The notes beneath the pieces are model-generated. The model ran no database searches and was not told where the DNA came from. It saw only the letters and a program-made list of their open reading frames with translations. 64,000 nucleotides of DNA from Candidatus Ribeiella danica (GTDB taxonomy: Bacteria; Chloroflexota; Chloroflexia; Chloroflexales; Roseiflexaceae). Of the stretch, positions 35,086-44,400 are shown one piece after another. Both the position numbers and the translations under genes were made by a program. The stretch is from contig JADKFS010000019.1 of the NCBI GenBank assembly GCA_016717335.1, forward strand, positions 558,001 to 622,000, given 5' to 3'. Position 1 is the stretch's first letter; each line of letters opens with the position of its first letter.

Positions 35086-35114
35086 TCAGGGGAGGGCCGG
35101 AGGCCCTCCCCTGA
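35086..35114. terminator. Perfect 13-bp hairpin with GGA cap
   Basis: TCAGGGGAGGGCC pairs with GGCCCTCCCCTGA around GGA, the same cap found in the central arms of the cloverleaf elements. It lies 15 bases after the zinc-ribbon stop and 45 bases before ahcY. No T-tract follows, so it may be an attenuator, a processing site or a solo repeat arm. Confidence 0.6.
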
Positions 35115-35159
35115 AACCCCACCTTTATACATTAAACACCAAAGGAGAAACAGGAGTCA

Positions 35160-36422
35160 ATGGCAAACAACTACGACATCAAGGACATCAGCCTGGCCGA
35201 GCAGGGTCGCAAGCGGATCGACTGGGCCGAGAAGGAAATGCCGGTGCTGCGGCTGATCCGCGAGCGCTTCGCGAAAGAGCGCCCGCTGACCGGCCTGCGC
35301 GTGTCGGCCTGCCTGCACGTGACCGCCGAGACCGCCAACCTGGCCACCGCGCTGGCGGCCGGCGGCGCCGACGTGGTGCTGTGCGCCTCGAACCCGCTCT
35401 CGACCCAGGACGATGTGGCCGCGGCGCTGGTGGCCTACGAGGAGATCCCGGTCTACGCGATCAAGGGCGAGGATAACCAGACCTACTACTCGCACCTCTC
35501 GTCCGCGCTCGACCACAACCCGCACATCACCATGGACGACGGCGCCGACCTGGTGACGGCGGTGCTGAAGCAGCGGCCCGAGCTGCTCAAGGATCTGGTC
35601 GGCAGCACCGAGGAGACCACCACCGGCGTGATCCGCCTCAAGGCGATGGCGGCCGACGGCGTGCTGAAGTTCCCGGTCATCGCCATCAACGACGCCGACA
35701 CCAAGCACCTGTTCGACAACCGCTACGGCACCGGCCAGAGCACGCTCGACGGCATCATCCGCGCGACCAACGTGCTGCTGGCCGGCAAGACCTTCGTGGT
35801 CGGCGGCTACGGCTGGTGCTCGCGCGGCATCGCCGACCGGGCGCGCGGCCACGGCGCGAATGTGATCGTCACCGAGATCGACCCGATCAAGGCGCTGGAG
35901 GCCGCGATGGACGGCTTCCGAGTGATGCCGATGAGCGAGGCCGCCCGGCTGGCCGACTTCATCTGCACCGCGACGGGCGACATCAAGGTGATCGACGCGC
36001 AGCACTTCGACGTGATGAAGGACGGCGCGATTATTGCCAACAGCGGCCACTTCAACGTCGAGATCAACATCCCGGCGCTGGAGGCGATCGCGGTCGAGAA
36101 GCGCCAGCCGCGCCAGTTCATCGAGCAGTACATCCTCAAGGACGGCCGGCGGATCAACCTGCTCGGCGAGGGCCGGCTGATCAACCTGGCCAGCGCCGAG
36201 GGCCACCCCAGCGCGGTGATGGATATGTCGTTCGCCAACCAGGCGCTGGCCTCGGAGTTCTTGCAGAAGAACAAGGGCAAGCTCGCCAACGGCGTCCACG
36301 CGCTGCCCAAGGAGGTCGACCAGGAGATCGCCGCGCTCAAGCTCAAGGCCATGGGCATCGCGATCGACGAGCTGACCGCCGAGCAGGCCAAGTACCTGAC
36401 GTCCTGGGAAGAGGGCACCTAG
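35160..36422 (+). CDS. ahcY: Adenosylhomocysteinase
   Basis: This 420-residue cytosolic enzyme hydrolyses SAH to adenosine and homocysteine with bound NAD. Key segments are SACLHVTAETANLATALAAG, DDGADLVTAVLKQRPEL, STEETTTGVIRLKAMA, VIAINDADTKHLFDNRYGTG (active-site Asp and Lys), and the NAD loop VGGYGWCSRGIADRARGHGA. It ends KAMGIAIDELTAEQAKYLTSW, the usual family end. It follows AACAGGAG just before ATG 35160. Its TAG stop is the first triplet of a dispersed repeat (36420-36502). Confidence 0.97.
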   Translation: MANNYDIKDISLAEQGRKRIDWAEKEMPVLRLIRERFAKERPLTGLRVSACLHVTAETANLATALAAGGADVVLCASNPLSTQDDVAAALVAYEEIPVYAIKGEDNQTYYSHLSSALDHNPHITMDDGADLVTAVLKQRPELLKDLVGSTEETTTGVIRLKAMAADGVLKFPVIAINDADTKHLFDNRYGTGQSTLDGIIRATNVLLAGKTFVVGGYGWCSRGIADRARGHGANVIVTEIDPIKALEAAMDGFRVMPMSEAARLADFICTATGDIKVIDAQHFDVMKDGAIIANSGHFNVEINIPALEAIAVEKRQPRQFIEQYILKDGRRINLLGEGRLINLASAEGHPSAVMDMSFANQALASEFLQKNKGKLANGVHALPKEVDQEIAALKLKAMGIAIDELTAEQAKYLTSWEEGT

Positions 36423-36502
36423 TACAAGGTTCCGGAAGTTCCTATCGGGTTTGGGCTGCCACAATCGGTTCTGCGGTTCTGCAGTTCCGCGGCCACAGAA
36501 CC
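36420..36502. repeat. Dispersed 83-bp repeat, copy 1
   Basis: It begins TAGTACAAGG at the ahcY stop, continues TTCCGGAAGTTCC and ATCGGTTCTGCGGTTCTG and ends at GGCCACAGAACC. A second copy at 38941-39022 has the same order with scattered changes. The end CAGAACC faces GGTTCTG inside the element, giving a hairpin. Confidence 0.75.
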
Positions 36503-36651
36503 ACAGAACCGCAGAACCAACTGGCGACAACCGGCACGCTTTTCTGGAAAGCTGTACTAGTAGGGGACAGGTTACAGGGAACAGGTGAACCCCAAGCGAC
36601 TCGCCTCCTGTAACCTGTGACCTGTAACATGTAACCTTACGGAGTTAATCA

Positions 36652-37863
36652 ATGTCTACGTCATTCATGCAAGCCCCCAAGCTCTACTTCACCTCGGAGT
36701 CGGTGACGGAAGGGCACCCGGATAAGCTGTGCGACCAGATCTCCGACGCGATCCTGGACGCGTTCCTGGCGCAGGACCCGCGCTCGCGGGTGGCGTGCGA
36801 GACCGCCGCGACCACCGGGCTGGTCTTGGTGATGGGCGAGGTCACCACCGAGGCGTATGTCGAGCTGCAGGAGATCGTGCGCCGGACCATCCGCGAGATC
36901 GGCTACACCGGGATCGGCAGCGGCTTCGACGCCGACACCTGCGGCGTGATCGTCTCGCTGCACGGCCAGTCGCCCGACATCGCGATGGGCGTCGACAAGG
37001 CGCTGGAGGCCAAGCGCGGCGAGATCACCGAGGAGGAGATCGAGTCGGTCGGCGCGGGCGACCAGGGCATGATGATCGGGTTCGCCTGCAACGAGACGCC
37101 CGAGTACATGCCGCTGACGATCAGCCTGGCGCACAAGCTGACGCGCGAGCTGGCCGCGGCGCGCAAGAGCGGCAGTATCCCCTACCTCGGGCCGGACGGC
37201 AAGAGCCAGGTGACGGTCGAGTATGCCCACGGCAAGCCGGTGCGCGTCGACACGCTGCTGATCAGCACGCAGCACAGCGCGGACACCAGCCAGGGCCAGA
37301 TCCGCGAGGACGTGATCGAGGATATCTTCCACAAGGTCGTCCCGGCCGAGCTGCTGGACGCCAAGACCAAGTACTTCGTGAACCCGACCGGCCGCTTCGT
37401 GACCGGCGGGCCGCACGGCGACGCCGGGCTGACCGGCCGCAAGATCATCGTCGACACCTACGGCGGCGTGGCGCGGCACGGCGGCGGGGCCTTCTCGGGC
37501 AAGGACCCGACGAAGGTCGACCGCAGCGCGGCCTACGCGGCGCGCTACGTGGCCAAGAACATCGTCGCGGCGGGCTTGGCCGAGCGGTTCGAGGTGCAGC
37601 TGTCGTACGCGATCGGCGTGGCGCGGCCGCTCTCGATCAGCATCGAGGCGTTCGGCACCAACACGATCGCCGAGGAGGACATCCTGCGGCTGATCGACGA
37701 GCACTTCGACCTGCGGCCGGGCGCGATCATCCGCGACCTGAAGCTGCGGCGGCCGATCTACCGCGCCACCGCGGCCTACGGCCACTTCGGCCGCGACGAC
37801 ATCGACGCGCCGTGGGAGCGCACCGACCGGGCCGACGCGCTACGCAGGGCGGCCGGGCTGTAG
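36652..37863 (+). CDS. metK: S-adenosylmethionine synthetase
   Basis: This 403-residue enzyme makes SAM from methionine and ATP. All signatures are present: FTSESVTEGHPDKLCDQISD (ATP/metal), GAGDQGMMIGFACNET (signature 1, with N-terminal GAGDQG), GGPHGDAGLTGRKIIVDTYG, GGGAFSGKDPTKVDRS (signature 2) and RYVAKNIVAAGLA. The length fits the family. TACGGAG precedes ATG 36652. It closes the cluster and is followed by a strong terminator. Confidence 0.98.
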   Translation: MSTSFMQAPKLYFTSESVTEGHPDKLCDQISDAILDAFLAQDPRSRVACETAATTGLVLVMGEVTTEAYVELQEIVRRTIREIGYTGIGSGFDADTCGVIVSLHGQSPDIAMGVDKALEAKRGEITEEEIESVGAGDQGMMIGFACNETPEYMPLTISLAHKLTRELAAARKSGSIPYLGPDGKSQVTVEYAHGKPVRVDTLLISTQHSADTSQGQIREDVIEDIFHKVVPAELLDAKTKYFVNPTGRFVTGGPHGDAGLTGRKIIVDTYGGVARHGGGAFSGKDPTKVDRSAAYAARYVAKNIVAAGLAERFEVQLSYAIGVARPLSISIEAFGTNTIAEEDILRLIDEHFDLRPGAIIRDLKLRRPIYRATAAYGHFGRDDIDAPWERTDRADALRRAAGL

Positions 37864-37886
37864 CTTCCAATACACCGCGAACGAAA

Positions 37887-37919
37887 AAAGCCCTGGGAGC
37901 GCGATGCTCCCAGGGCTTT
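37887..37919. terminator. Bidirectional intrinsic terminator
   Basis: AAAGCCCTGGGAGC pairs perfectly with GCTCCCAGGGCTTT around a 5-base loop, flanked by A-tract and T-rich sequence. It serves metK (+) and the convergent 37933 gene (-). Confidence 0.93.
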
Positions 37920-37932
37920 GTTTGCGCGTGGT

Positions 37933-38295
37933 CTATGTCGCGTCCGTGGCCGGCGCGCTGCGGCGCGCGGGGCGCTTGTAGTCGGATTTCCGCTTCAGGC
38001 CGATCGCCCGGAGGGCAGGAGCGTCGTGGCCATACTGGGCGATCACCGCGGCCTTGGCCACCAGCACGCGATTGTGGAAGTCGCGCACGACGGCGATCTC
38101 GGCGGCGCGCGCCGCGGCCAGCGCCGCGCGCGCCTGGGCGGTGGCGGCCTGGGCGCGCAGCACGTCGGCCTCCAGGGCGATCAGCGCGGCGGTGGCGTAG
38201 TCGGCGTTGACGGCGGTGTAGTCGGCCAGGTCCTTGAGGGCCAGCAGGGTCGTCCGGTCGGCGTCGAGCGTTTCGTTGGGGAGCGGAGCTGCCAT
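37933..38295 (-). CDS. Unknown small helical protein
   Basis: This 120-residue protein has an Asp/Glu start (LPNETLDADRTTLLALKDLA), a long Ala-rich helix at about 38-68, then FHNRVLVAKAAVIAQYGHDA and a basic end GLKRKSDYKRPARRS. The layout (acidic helix, Ala coiled segment, QYG-D motif, KRKS tail) looks like a conserved hypothetical family rather than random sequence. The name and function are unknown to me. ATG 38295 follows AAAGGATACGCACACC. Confidence 0.75.
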   Translation of the reverse strand: MAAPLPNETLDADRTTLLALKDLADYTAVNADYATAALIALEADVLRAQAATAQARAALAAARAAEIAVVRDFHNRVLVAKAAVIAQYGHDAPALRAIGLKRKSDYKRPARRSAPATDAT

Positions 38296-38420
38296 GGTGT
38301 GCGTATCCTTTCTTACGTGTACGCGCCCAAATACGGCGCACTACCTATGCCAGTAGGATACGCCGCCGGCATTACCGGACTGTAACCTTCCAAAGCGGGG
38401 CTTGCGCCTGTCGCAGCACG

Positions 38421-38727
38421 GACTTGCCACTGTACGGGCGCGATATATCGCGCCCCTGCGCCTTTGCGGCAATGAGCTGTCACGCTCGATTGAACCATGC
38501 CTTAGGCATGCTTCAATTCCAGGGATTTCGACTTGACACTGTACGGGCGCGATATATCGCGCCCCTGCGCCTTTCGGGCAATGAACGGTCACGCTCGATT
38601 GAACCATGCCTTAGGCATGTTTCAATTCCAGGGATTTCGACTTGACACTGTACGGGCGCGATATATCGCGCCCCTGCGCCTTTCGGGCAATGAACTGTCA
38701 AGCTCGATTGAACCATGCCTTACATTC
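38421..38727. repeat. 109-bp tandem repeat, 2.8 copies
   Basis: Units start at 38421, 38530 and 38639. Each contains a 20-bp perfect palindrome GGGCGCGATATATCGCGCCC, then GCAATGA, a CTCGATTGAACC block and the near-palindrome CATGCCTTAGGCATG. The third unit breaks off into the 42-bp satellite. Related single copies lie at 32679 and 32764. Confidence 0.92.
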
Positions 38728-38734
38728 CAAGGCA

Positions 38735-38900
38735 GGCGTAATACCTTCCGCGGCGCGGCCATAACCTTCCAAAGCCGGCGCGTTACCTTCCACGGCGCGG
38801 CTATAACCTTCCAAAGCCGGCGCGTTACCTTCCACGGCGCGGCTATAACCTTCCAAAGCCGGCGCGTTACCTTCCACGGCGCGGCTATTACCTTCCAAAG
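38735..38900. repeat. 42-bp satellite, about 4 units
   Basis: The unit is made of two related 21-base halves, TTACCTTCCACGGCGCGGCT and ATAACCTTCCAAAGCCGGCG. Three units are nearly identical and the outer ones vary. All frames stay open because the period is a multiple of three, which explains the pseudo-ORFs on both strands. Confidence 0.9.
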
Positions 38901-38940
38901 AGCGAGGTTTGGCTTGTTCGGAGCGCTCGCAGCTTTACGC

Positions 38941-39022
38941 TAGTACAGGATTCCGGTCGTTCCTGTCGGGGTTGGGCTTCCATGATCGGTTCTGCGGTTC
39001 CGCAGTTCCGTGGCCGCAGAAC
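38941..39022. repeat. Dispersed 83-bp repeat, copy 2
   Basis: TAGTACAGGATTCCGG, CGTTCCTGTCGGG, ATCGGTTCTGCGGTTCCG and GGCCGCAGAACC follow the order of copy 1 at 36420. Part of the tail (TTCCGTGGCCGCAGAACC) is repeated at 39051-39071. Confidence 0.75.
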
Positions 39023-39182
39023 CCCCGCGCCATACCCCGCCACGCATTCGTTCCGTGGCCGCAGAACCACCGAACCGCAGAACCCCCGCGCCATACCCGA
39101 CACGCATTTCTGGAGTAGAGCAATTGCTGATAGTCGACCGCCAGATTCGCCTGATCTGAGGAGTCCCACGTGATCGAGAAGA

Positions 39183-41417
39183 TCAGGCCGATGTGACCGT
39201 GACGCGCGCAAGGCCGATGCCCGCCGAGTCGCCGAGGCCGTACGCGACCACCGTCACGACAGTGGGCGTTGCGACAGCAGCGGGCGCGGCGTAGGTCGCC
39301 TGAGAGCTGTCGCCCGGCGCGGGCGTGACGCTGCCGGCGCCGATCGGGTAGATCTGCCAGGTGTATGCGTCAAGGGCGTCCGACGTCGCCTTCAGCTGCA
39401 CGCTTCGCCCGGCCGTGATGGTCGCGCTCGCAGGCGTGATCGTCACCTGGGTTGTGGGGACCAGCTGGATCGTCGCCGTTCCGGTCTGAGATGATTTGGC
39501 GGCGCTCGTCGCCTCGATCGTTACGACGCTCGCAGCATCTACCTTCGCGGGTGCGGTGTACGTCCACTCGCCCGTCGTCCAGCCCTGCGCGATCGTGCCG
39601 ACATTCGGGCTCAGGGTGCAGGTGGCCGCCACCGGCGTTCCTGTCTCGTCGGTCACCGACAGGTTGAAGGACTGGCCGGCCGTGAGCACCAGCTTGGCAG
39701 GGCTTACGATGAGCCCGGTCGGAGCGGCGGCCTCATGAATCACGACCATCGCGCCGCCCACAACACTGGCGTTGCTCTTGTCGATCGCCGTGATCACCAC
39801 GACCTCCACCCCGCCGATGGCGCTGGGAGCAATGTAGCGGCCTGAGCTGTCGATCGAGCCGACTGCAGGCTTGATCTCCCACAGGATATCGGTCGTCGGC
39901 TGGCCCGACATCGCCGCGCTGAACTGCTGGGCCTGGCCGGGCTTCAGGTCCGCCATGGGCGGCGTGACCGCCAGAGTCTGCTTCACCTGGCCGTGAAGCA
40001 GCAGGTCACCGGGCAGCGACGCCTCCTGAAAGCTGAGGGCGTGCAGGGAAGGAAAGAGCAGGTTGGCGAGGGCGAAGGTGTTTACTTCCGGCAGCTCAAT
40101 AGCGCCCAACCGCTTTTTCAGGTTATCCTCAAAGCCCGAAGTGAAGGTTGAAGGAATATCCCTGTCAATTCCAAAAAACCTCTGCAACCCCGACGGTCCG
40201 CCAACCTGGCTCAGCGACGCCTTACCCGAGCCGCTGAAACTGACCACCTCTGTATTCGGATCGACGCTCGCCGCGCTGGTCTGCGAGTAGGAGCCTTGTA
40301 GGGTAGACGTATGGCCTGTCGTACCCTGCTCACAATACCAACCGTTCCAATATCCGGCCCAAAAAGCCCATTGCTGGTCCCACTGGTGGCTCCATGTTAC
40401 CGAAAGTGAGCCGCTGCTGCTCGGCGCCATGGTTAGGCCGTTCGTCGAGATCACCACGGCTGCCGGGTTCTTGTTGCTGTCCGCCGTGAAGGCCGGCTCA
40501 TCGACACACCCGTGAGGGCGATTGCTGTCGCCGAGCACCCCGAGGTCGATCGACCCGCCGCTGCCGACCGTCTGCCATACACCATTATTCGGCTGCTGCC
40601 CGGCGAACATGGTTCCGATCGTCTTGAAGGTTGTTGTGAGCAGCGCAGGCATGAGCTGGTTGAAGATGACCTGGTTCGAGACGATCAGGGCCGCCGTCCG
40701 CCCGCTCGGAATGGGGTAGGGATCGAGCGCGCCGACCGTCCCAGCCTTGCCGTTGGTCTGTATCAGCAGCAGCACGCAGCCGTCGCCGGCAGTGCCGCCG
40801 GGCGCGGGCTGCGTGGCGATCTCGAAGCTGGTCGGCTGGAGGCACGGCGAGACCGTGCTCTCGACGATCGTGCCGAGCGGGTACTTCGTTTCGTTATGGG
40901 CAAAGAAGGTCTGCACGGCCTTGCCGATGTCGGCGGCGAGCACCGAGCCGGGGTCGACGCCCTTGACCTGCGGCTGGTAGGCGCCGCTGGACAGGTCCAG
41001 CACCACCTGCCCCAGGCTATTGGCGTGCCCGGTCACCTTCGCCAGGCTAAGCACCCCCGTCAACGTCGACTCGTTCGGCTGGACGAGGATGGCGCTTGTC
41101 ATCGCCATGCTCTTCGAATCGAACTGGATGAGCGCGCCGCGCAGCAGGAACATCGTGACCCGCGCCCGGCCCGATCCCAGATCGCTGTCGATGCTCACCT
41201 GCGGCGGCCCGGCGACCACGTCCAGCAGCCAGTAGTTCGTCGGACTGTCGCCCGCCAGGATCGCCCGCAGCGGCCTGGCCGGGCTGGTAGGCCCGCCCTG
41301 CAGGTACTGCTGGAAAAAGATCGCGTTGACCTGCCGGGCGTTGATGGCGCAGATCGCGTCCCAGCCGTTGGCGAGGCTCTGGCCGGGCGCGGCGGCGACA
41401 AGTGTGGCATGTTCCAT
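39183..41417 (-). CDS. P47/TULIP-like protein with C-terminal Ig-like repeats
   Basis: This is a 744-residue protein. The N-terminus SLANGWDAICAINARQVNAI matches the opening of P47-family TULIP proteins (a GWD and AI-N pattern). About 20-510 continues as alternating beta segments, as expected for a lipid-binding TULIP barrel. After about 520 come three Ig-like domains with the BIg pattern (LAVTPPMADLKPGQAQQFSA; LIVSPAKLVLTAGQSFNLSV; ITPASATITAGRSVQLKA). There is no signal peptide. P47/OrfX proteins are known beside clostridial neurotoxins and in insecticidal toxin loci. Start ATG 41417 follows GAGGCG. The gene ends the three-gene unit and lies 34 bases after the 1181-residue gene. Confidence 0.7.
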   Translation of the reverse strand: MEHATLVAAAPGQSLANGWDAICAINARQVNAIFFQQYLQGGPTSPARPLRAILAGDSPTNYWLLDVVAGPPQVSIDSDLGSGRARVTMFLLRGALIQFDSKSMAMTSAILVQPNESTLTGVLSLAKVTGHANSLGQVVLDLSSGAYQPQVKGVDPGSVLAADIGKAVQTFFAHNETKYPLGTIVESTVSPCLQPTSFEIATQPAPGGTAGDGCVLLLIQTNGKAGTVGALDPYPIPSGRTAALIVSNQVIFNQLMPALLTTTFKTIGTMFAGQQPNNGVWQTVGSGGSIDLGVLGDSNRPHGCVDEPAFTADSNKNPAAVVISTNGLTMAPSSSGSLSVTWSHQWDQQWAFWAGYWNGWYCEQGTTGHTSTLQGSYSQTSAASVDPNTEVVSFSGSGKASLSQVGGPSGLQRFFGIDRDIPSTFTSGFEDNLKKRLGAIELPEVNTFALANLLFPSLHALSFQEASLPGDLLLHGQVKQTLAVTPPMADLKPGQAQQFSAAMSGQPTTDILWEIKPAVGSIDSSGRYIAPSAIGGVEVVVITAIDKSNASVVGGAMVVIHEAAAPTGLIVSPAKLVLTAGQSFNLSVTDETGTPVAATCTLSPNVGTIAQGWTTGEWTYTAPAKVDAASVVTIEATSAAKSSQTGTATIQLVPTTQVTITPASATITAGRSVQLKATSDALDAYTWQIYPIGAGSVTPAPGDSSQATYAAPAAVATPTVVTVVAYGLGDSAGIGLARVTVTSA

Positions 41418-41451
41418 CCGGGTGCGCCTCCAATACGGCGTCTCGTGACGA

Positions 41452-44400
41452 TCAGGCGCTTGCGCTCTGCAGCGCCGGACGGGTCTCAACGGTGTCGATC
41501 GCTTCGAGGACGCCGCCGCCGACGTAGCCGATGAAATCGAAGATCAGGTTCGCCGCGATCGCGAATGGGGCGACTTCCGGATCGTTACGGATCGCAGACA
41601 AGTTGCAGAAGGCGAACATCGACGGCATAGGAAGCAGGATACTGGCGATGGCCGGGAGAGTGCGGACGGTGGTCTCGAAATCCACCACGGTCTCTCCGAT
41701 GAACTTGAGGAAGCCGTAAATCGTTATCAGCAAGTCAAGGATGTCGCTGCGACTCTCGCCGGTGTCCTTTATGAGCTCCTGGAGGATTGTTGCGTACATT
41801 GACTTCATCACAATATACCCTACGTACGCGAAGTTCAGAAGTAAGGCGAGGCCACTGCCGCCGGCGATCCAGACGATCGCCGAAAGGTTCGGATAGCCGT
41901 TGGCCAGCACCCAGATCAGCACTGAGAATCCCACGCTGATAGCCGTAAGCCACCAGGGGGCCTTATTGCCGAGATAGTCGCCGATCGCCGCTGGGATGAC
42001 TTGGAGGATCTGGAGCATGTTCGACGTGAAGACGGCCTGCCACGGCATGGCGATACCGAGCGAGAAGCCCGCATCCGCCCGCGAGGTGCCGAGCGAGAGC
42101 TGCGCGTTCGCCATATGAGGCGCGCCGGTGGGGAATGTGCCGTCCGGGAACGGCTCGTGGTCCACGCCGGCGACCAGCTTGTAGATGATCGTGCAGGGAA
42201 ACGCGCCGAACAGCGAGATCAGCGCCGCCATGGTCAGCTTGTTGTCCTTCGGATAGCCGGCGCTTGTGGCGATCCAGCCCCACAGGGCGTTGATGAACCC
42301 GAGATCGAGCTCGGCGGTGAGCAGCGTGTTGAGCGCGTCCATGACGAGGTCGGCCAGCGCCAGGAAGCCGTCGACGATGGCGTCGCAGATGCTGAGCAGC
42401 GCATCCACGACCTTACTTACCATGTCGAGCAGGTCCGGAATGGCGACGGTGGAAAAGCTCTTGGGGTCTTTGATAATGCTGAGCGTGGCGCCCTTGAAGT
42501 CGCCGAGCGCGGCCAGAAAATCCTTCTCGCTCGCCCGCACGTGCTGCTCGAAGGCTTCCCAGGGAGTTTTCAGGGAATGGTCCGAGGCGGGGCCGGCGTC
42601 GGCCGGCACGTACGCGGAGACCTTGTCCTGGAACCAGTTGTGGTGGACGTTCTGGGTGAAATCGGCGGGCGAGGCGCCGCCGACGATCGGCTGCGCGCCG
42701 GCTCCCTTGCCGGGCTGCTGCCAGTGCGGCTGGCTCCCGAAGGTCTGGCCGGCATAGCGCTTCTTGATGCCGGCAAAAGCCTTGTCGACGGTCGCCTTCT
42801 GCTTGCCGAACCACCCGTCGGCGGCCTTCTGGCCAAGCCCGATCACCTGCTTGATGTACGGCGGCGCGGCGAGCAGCCCCTGCTCGAACGCCATCTTGGT
42901 GCGCCAGATCGCGCCGAAGTCGAACAGGGCCTTGAGCCAGTCGATCACCTTTTCGACCGCGGCCTCGATCGCCTGGAACACGCCGGCGATAAAATGCGCG
43001 GCCTGCTCGAGCCCGGTGATCGCAAGCTTCACGCCCTGGGCAATCTCCTCGCCGATATGCACCGTGAAGTCGACCACCTTATGGGCTACGTCGACCACAA
43101 AATCAGCAATCTTGGCGATGCCGTTCTTAATGCCCTCCCAAATGTCCCCGAAGAAGTGCGAGATATCATCCCACAGGCTGGCCGCTGCGTGGGACTCCAC
43201 GCTACGCACACGCGCCAGGTGGTCCTGTAGCTCTTCGCGGGTATGAAAGACGTTGAACTCGGCGCCGCCGGCCCCGTGGAAGCGGCCGGCGTAGGCGACC
43301 ACGCCGGGGACGGGCTTCCCCAGGCCGACCATGGCGGTATGCTGAATCGCTCCTGCCGCCGTGCCGGCCAGGGCCTGGCTCGCCTGTGCGCCGGGCGCGA
43401 GCGGGCGACCTCCGACGGTGGCGCTGGAGAGCGTCTTGCCCGCGGCGTCGAACGCCGGCAATGCGCCGCCAGGGTTGGTCGGGTTTAGCGTTCCCTGGCC
43501 GGAGAGATAGGTATGGATCGACTCGGACGGCTGGATCGTCACCGGCTGAGGCAAGCCGGCTGCCCTCACCACCAGGCGCGGTGTCGCCATCCCGGCCGTC
43601 GTGAGCACGGCCAGCGTCAGCTTTCCGGTGGCATCGGTGGTCAGCTGCACTTCCGACTTGCTGTTCACCGGGTAGATCTTGCCCCCCGCCCAAAGCTCGG
43701 TCGCCGAGTCGCCGTCAAGCACGGAGACAGTCACCGGCTGATACGGCAGCGCGGTGCCGTTCGAGTCGATGAGATTCAGCTCCGTTCGGAAGCGCACGGT
43801 CTCGAACGCCTGGGCCGCATGCTGCAGCACGGCTCCGCTCCGCCACATCCTGGTGTGCGGGTCCTGGGCGTGAAATCGGAGCGAGGACTCGGCGGCGTCC
43901 AGGGCGAAGAGGCTGGGCGCGTCGGCCGGGTTTGCGTCGCCGACGACGGCGGATATGCCCGTATCGATCGGCAGGTAGGGCGCCCAGTTCGGCGTCCCAT
44001 CATCGTTCCAGGGGTTGCCTGGCGACTGGTGCAGCGCCCAGAGGCGCTGGCCGTCGTCGATGCTATACACGTGCAGCGAGCGGTCGGCTGCCACGTGGCC
44101 GGTCGCGCCGGTCACCTTACTGTTCGGGATCGGCTGGGCGATAACGGTGGAGCTCGGGGCATTGCTGACCCAGGCGTGAAGGGCGCTGTCGTCGTCGGCC
44201 AGCAGGAAGATCAGGGTGTTCTGCGCATCGCTCCAGTAGCCCAGCACGACCTGCTTGAGCGTTCCCGTAAACTCGGTCGCCTGCTTCTTCGAGCTGTACG
44301 CCGTAGCGCCGAGATCCCCGCTGAAGAGCTGGGGCTGCCCGTTGACATTGGCCAGGATGGTCCAGGTCGACTCGTCTGTCATGCAGAGCTGGAAATCGCC

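Larger units (their letters stand above)
38296..39182. other. Gene-free repeat block
   Basis: The 890 bases between the small gene and the P47-like gene are almost wholly repeats: a single TAACCTTCCAAAG unit near 38382, the 109-bp array, the 42-bp satellite and the second copy of the 83-bp repeat. ORFs spanning the satellites on both strands translate the repeats and have no start context. Confidence 0.75.

Noticed and set aside
38533..38943. Repeat-coded ORFs on both strands (also 38698-38898 minus) with 14-residue units
   Set aside because: The 42-bp period keeps all frames open; no ribosome site, and both strands are equally open.
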